A stretch of DNA of 34,840 nucleotides from Candidatus Hydrogenedentota bacterium (GTDB taxonomy: Bacteria > Hydrogenedentota > Hydrogenedentia > Hydrogenedentales > SLHB01): positions 80,001-114,840 of the forward strand of contig JABWCD010000033.1 in NCBI GenBank assembly GCA_013359265.1, written 5' to 3'. The translations under genes and the position numbers were made by a program. Positions 31,507 through 34,840 of the stretch are shown here, piece after piece. Under the pieces are notes generated by a model. It saw only the letters and a program-made list of their open reading frames with translations, made no database searches and had not been told where the DNA came from. The first letter of the stretch is position 1. Every line of letters starts with the position of its first letter.

Positions 31507-34500
31507 GTGCGAAGCATTCTCTGCGTGTTCGTTCTTGCGTGTCTGCTGCTCTGCTTCAATTCATCCGCGGCCTTCGTCAATTTCGAAACGCCGCACGTCC
31601 ATCCCATTGACCTCAGCCCGGACGGCACAACGATTGCCGTCTCAAACACCGCGGCGGGCCTGCTCGACATTTACGATGTAACGAGCGGCACGCCGGTCCA
31701 ACGCGGATCGGTGCAGGTCGGCATCGATCCCGTGAGCGTGCGCTTCCGCACCAACACGGAAGCTTGGGTGGTGAATCACATTTCCGACAGCGTCTCGATC
31801 GTCCACATCACCACACAGCGCGTCATCGGGACAATCCCCACGCTCGACGAACCCTGCGACGTGGTCTTCGCCGGCTCGCCGCAAATGGCCTTCGTCTCCT
31901 GTTCGCAGGCAAACACCATTCAACGTTTCGACCCGGCGAACGTCGCCGCGGCGCCAACGAACATTTCCATCCTTGCCGAAGAGCCGCGCACGCTGGCAGT
32001 CAGTCCCGACGGCCTCACGGTATACGCAGCGATCTTTGAATCGGGTAACGGCTCGACCATCATTGCCGGCGGCAATGACGGGACCCTCGGCGGCTTTCCA
32101 ACCAACGCCGCGATGGATGATGTGACCAATCCGTATGGCGGCGTGAACCCGCCACCAAACGATCCTCTGGACACGAACGGCGATCTGAACCTATTCATCC
32201 CGCCGAAGGCAGCGAACGGCGCGGCGCCGCGCGTCGGCCTCATCGTCAAGAAGGACGCCGCAGGCGTTTGGCGCGACGACAACGGCAGCGACTGGTCGCC
32301 GTGGATCAACGGCGCGAAATCGAACCTCTCCGGCCGCTATGTCGGCTGGGACGTCATCGACCACGACATCGCCGTCATCACGAATCTCAACGCGCCAAGT
32401 CCGACCGTCAACTACGCGGACCGCCTGATGAACATCTGCATGTCGCTCGCAATCAATCCCGCAACCGGCGACATCACCGTCGTCGGCACGGACGGCACAA
32501 ACGAAGTCCGGTTCGAACCGGTCGTCAGCGGCACCTTCTTGCGCGTGAACATCGGCATCGTCGACGACGCGAATCTCTCGAACACCAACGTCGTCGATCT
32601 CAATGCCGCTCACCTCGCGCTCGCCCAACCGGGCGGTGTCGATCCATACGAAACGCCCACCGTACCCCAAACCGACCGCGACAAGTCCATCGGCGACCCA
32701 CGAGGCATCGTGTGGAACGCCGCCGGCGACCGCGGCTACATCACCGGAATGGGGTCGAACAACCTCGTCGTCGTCGATCAAACCGGCAACCGCGTCACCC
32801 TCGGCGCGACTACCGAACTGCGCGAAGGCCCCACAGGGGCCGTCCTCAGCGCCGACGAATCGCGTCTCTTCGTCGTGAACCGCTTCGACGGCTCCATCTC
32901 CGTCGTCGACACGACATCGCTCAACGAGATCGCAAACGTTCCGTACTTCGATCCGACCCCCACTGCGATCAAAACAGGTCGCAAACACCTCTACGACACA
33001 CACAAAAACTCCGGCCTCGGCCACATCGCTTGTGGTTCCTGCCACGTCGACGGCCGCATGGACCGCCTCGCCTGGGACCTCGGCGATCCCTCCGGCAGCG
33101 TCAAGGCGTTATCCGGCGCCGGCAGCCCCCCGCAGCACAACCTCGGCGGCGGCATACCCGGACTCGGCGGCGGCTTCCAAGACTTTCATCCCATGAAGGG
33201 TCCGATGACGACCCAAACCCTGCAGGACATCATCGGCAAGGAACCGTTCCACTGGCGCGGCGACCGCGACGGCCTCGAAGAATTCAATCCCGCGTTCATG
33301 GGCCTGCAGGGCGACGATACCATGCTCACCGCGCAAGAAATGCAGGAGTTCGAGGACTTCCTCGCAACGACGCATTTCCCGCCGAACCCATTCCGCAACC
33401 TCGACAACACCTTGCCCACCAACCTCCCGCTGCCCGGCCAATTCGCAAACGGCCGCTTCGTCCTCGGCAACGGCGCACCCCTGCCCGCCGGCGACGCCGT
33501 GCGCGGCCTTCAGCTCTACCGCAGCCAAACCGCGCCCATGGACGGCGGCTTCAGTTGCGTCATCTGTCACACGCTCCCCGTCGGTGACGGCACGGATTCG
33601 CGTTGGAACGGCTCGGCGTTCGTTCCCATCGCGACCGGGCCGAATGGCGAACATCACGTCACGCTTGTCTCCGTCGACGGCTCGACTAATCACGCGATCA
33701 AAATCCCGCAACTCCGCAACCAATACGACAAGGCCGGCTTCGAACTCACGCCCGGCAACCCAAGTCTGAGCGGGTTCGGCGTACTTCACGACGGCAGCAT
33801 CGACAGCATCGCGCGCTTCGTCAGCGAGCCGGTTTTCAATGTCAACTCGGACCAGGACGTCGCCGATCTCACCGCGCTCGTCCTTTCATTCTCCGGCGGG
33901 TTCGACGACGCCCCTCCAAACCCCGGCCCCAATCCCGAAGCGCCCGGCAACCCCAACAATAACGCGCACGCCGCAGTCGGCAAACAGGTGACGATCGGCA
34001 ATCCCCTGGACGACCTCACCACGATCAATCTGTTTGTTACGCTCGCGAACGCCGGCGATATCGACCTCATCGTGAAGGGCATACAGGCAGGATTTCCGCG
34101 TGGATGGGAATACACCGGCGGCGGCATGTTCACGCCAGACTCCGCGGCAGACGCGCCCATATCGCTTGCGGCGCTCGCCGCATTGGCCGCTGCCAACTCA
34201 GAACTTACGTTCGAAGCCGTGCCCGCGGGCTCGGGCTACACCCTCGGCATCGACCGCAACGACGATTTCACACTCGACTTCGACGAATTCGTCCTACTCG
34301 ACAACGACGGCGACGGTATCGCGAACGGCATTGAAACCGGCGCCGACACCGACGGCGATGGCATACCAAACTGGCTCGATCTCGATAGCGACAACGACAC
34401 ATTGACCGACGCGGACGAAAACGCGATCTACAACACCAACCCGCGCGATCCAGACACCGACGGCGACGGCCTGCCCGACGCGTGGGAGGTGCTCCACTCG

Positions 34501-34746
34501 CTCGATCCGAACGATGACGGCTCGATCAACCCCGACAACGGCGCCTCCGGCGACCCCGACGGCGACACCTACACGAATCTGGACGAACTCAACGGCGGCA
34601 GCGACCCACAAGACAACGCAAGTGTGCCCGCTACGATTCCTGCTACCGGCGCGTGGGCGCTCGCGTCGGCAGCTTTGTTTTTGATTTTCCTGGGAGTGAA
34701 TCGCATTGGAGATAGGCAGACAATAAGCACATTATGTAAAAGTTAG
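31507..34746 (+). CDS. Secreted beta-propeller / c-type cytochrome protein with calcium repeats and C-terminal anchor
   Basis: The 1079-residue protein begins with a signal peptide (VRSILCVFVLACLLLCFNSSAA). Residues about 25-500 hold YVTN-type propeller strands (VHPIDLSPDGTTIAVSN, RTLAVSPDGLTVYAA, TGAVLSADESRLFVVN), interrupted near 160-360 by an insert. Two haem c sites follow, C509-G-S-C-H513 and C684-V-I-C-H688, as in dihaem MauG/peroxidase-like proteins. About residues 930-1010 are thrombospondin type 3 / calcium repeats (DNDGDGI, DTDGDGI, DSDND, DTDGDGL). It ends with I1044-P-A-T-G-A-W, a hydrophobic helix and R1066, resembling IPTL- or PEP-type sorting tails. It is probably a periplasmic or surface electron-transfer or oxidase protein. 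No maturation or cytochrome partner gene is nearby. The downstream 94 bases show nothing. Confidence 0.88.
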   Translation: MRSILCVFVLACLLLCFNSSAAFVNFETPHVHPIDLSPDGTTIAVSNTAAGLLDIYDVTSGTPVQRGSVQVGIDPVSVRFRTNTEAWVVNHISDSVSIVHITTQRVIGTIPTLDEPCDVVFAGSPQMAFVSCSQANTIQRFDPANVAAAPTNISILAEEPRTLAVSPDGLTVYAAIFESGNGSTIIAGGNDGTLGGFPTNAAMDDVTNPYGGVNPPPNDPLDTNGDLNLFIPPKAANGAAPRVGLIVKKDAAGVWRDDNGSDWSPWINGAKSNLSGRYVGWDVIDHDIAVITNLNAPSPTVNYADRLMNICMSLAINPATGDITVVGTDGTNEVRFEPVVSGTFLRVNIGIVDDANLSNTNVVDLNAAHLALAQPGGVDPYETPTVPQTDRDKSIGDPRGIVWNAAGDRGYITGMGSNNLVVVDQTGNRVTLGATTELREGPTGAVLSADESRLFVVNRFDGSISVVDTTSLNEIANVPYFDPTPTAIKTGRKHLYDTHKNSGLGHIACGSCHVDGRMDRLAWDLGDPSGSVKALSGAGSPPQHNLGGGIPGLGGGFQDFHPMKGPMTTQTLQDIIGKEPFHWRGDRDGLEEFNPAFMGLQGDDTMLTAQEMQEFEDFLATTHFPPNPFRNLDNTLPTNLPLPGQFANGRFVLGNGAPLPAGDAVRGLQLYRSQTAPMDGGFSCVICHTLPVGDGTDSRWNGSAFVPIATGPNGEHHVTLVSVDGSTNHAIKIPQLRNQYDKAGFELTPGNPSLSGFGVLHDGSIDSIARFVSEPVFNVNSDQDVADLTALVLSFSGGFDDAPPNPGPNPEAPGNPNNNAHAAVGKQVTIGNPLDDLTTINLFVTLANAGDIDLIVKGIQAGFPRGWEYTGGGMFTPDSAADAPISLAALAALAAANSELTFEAVPAGSGYTLGIDRNDDFTLDFDEFVLLDNDGDGIANGIETGADTDGDGIPNWLDLDSDNDTLTDADENAIYNTNPRDPDTDGDGLPDAWEVLHSLDPNDDGSINPDNGASGDPDGDTYTNLDELNGGSDPQDNASVPATIPATGAWALASAALFLIFLGVNRIGDRQTISTLCKS

Positions 34747-34840
34747 CCCAACTTCCGCAGTTATTTTTGTAAGTGGTTGTCATTATTGATCGGGTTGTCG
34801 AAAGTCTTCACTACATTTTGTGAGTTTCGAGTCGTTGGGG

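Overview
This is a high-GC bacterial chromosome segment with no rRNA, tRNA, CRISPR array, transposase or prophage gene that I could find. It carries 24 protein-coding genes that I accept. Several things point to an uncultivated environmental lineage of the Planctomycetota, Hydrogenedentota or wider PVC type. These are two large secreted CehA/McbA-type metallohydrolases, a Tat-exported sulfatase lipoprotein, a secreted beta-propeller/cytochrome c protein with thrombospondin type 3 repeats and a C-terminal membrane anchor, and intergenic regions full of short-period repeats. That placement is inference from gene content.

Layout. (1) 27-8398: two paralogous 720-residue secreted metallohydrolases on the minus strand. 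Each overlaps a different downstream secreted-protein gene (an LVIVD-repeat protein; an EF-hand protein), and a plus-strand Kup potassium transporter sits between the two units. (2) 8399-8985: a hairpin-rich non-coding stretch ending in an intrinsic terminator. (3) 8986-17325, minus strand: an exopolysaccharide unit transcribed as glycosyltransferase, methyltransferase, LegB-like dehydratase, sugar nucleotidyltransferase, secreted unknown, Wza-like export lipoprotein, and a Wzz/tyrosine-kinase-like protein with a degenerate P-loop. A good promoter lies at 17499-17527 with a perfect palindrome in its spacer. (4) 17648-19581, plus strand: an AT-richer restriction-modification pair, an M.PvuII-like N4-cytosine methyltransferase and an HNH nuclease, overlapping by one base. 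(5) 19603-22878, minus strand: an envelope-stress operon of seven genes: PilZ, PspA, a 2TM protein, three PspB-like small membrane proteins and a PspC with a PspB-like tail. A near-perfect sigma-54 promoter precedes it. (6) 23105-26919: a sulfatase divergent from a large secreted protein of unknown function. (7) 27144-31169: a ComM-type AAA ATPase, an SDR-family protein and an AzgA-type purine permease. (8) 31507-34746: the propeller/cytochrome protein.

The most notable signals are the sigma-54 promoter ahead of an unusually expanded psp locus headed by a c-di-GMP-type PilZ protein, the restriction-modification island, the duplicated metallohydrolase units with different partners, and a family of dispersed intergenic repeats built on phased TCGTNN hexamers. 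Genes are mostly judged by protein family signatures read by eye. Start codons were chosen from ribosome binding sites and signal peptides. None of the calls was tested by database search.
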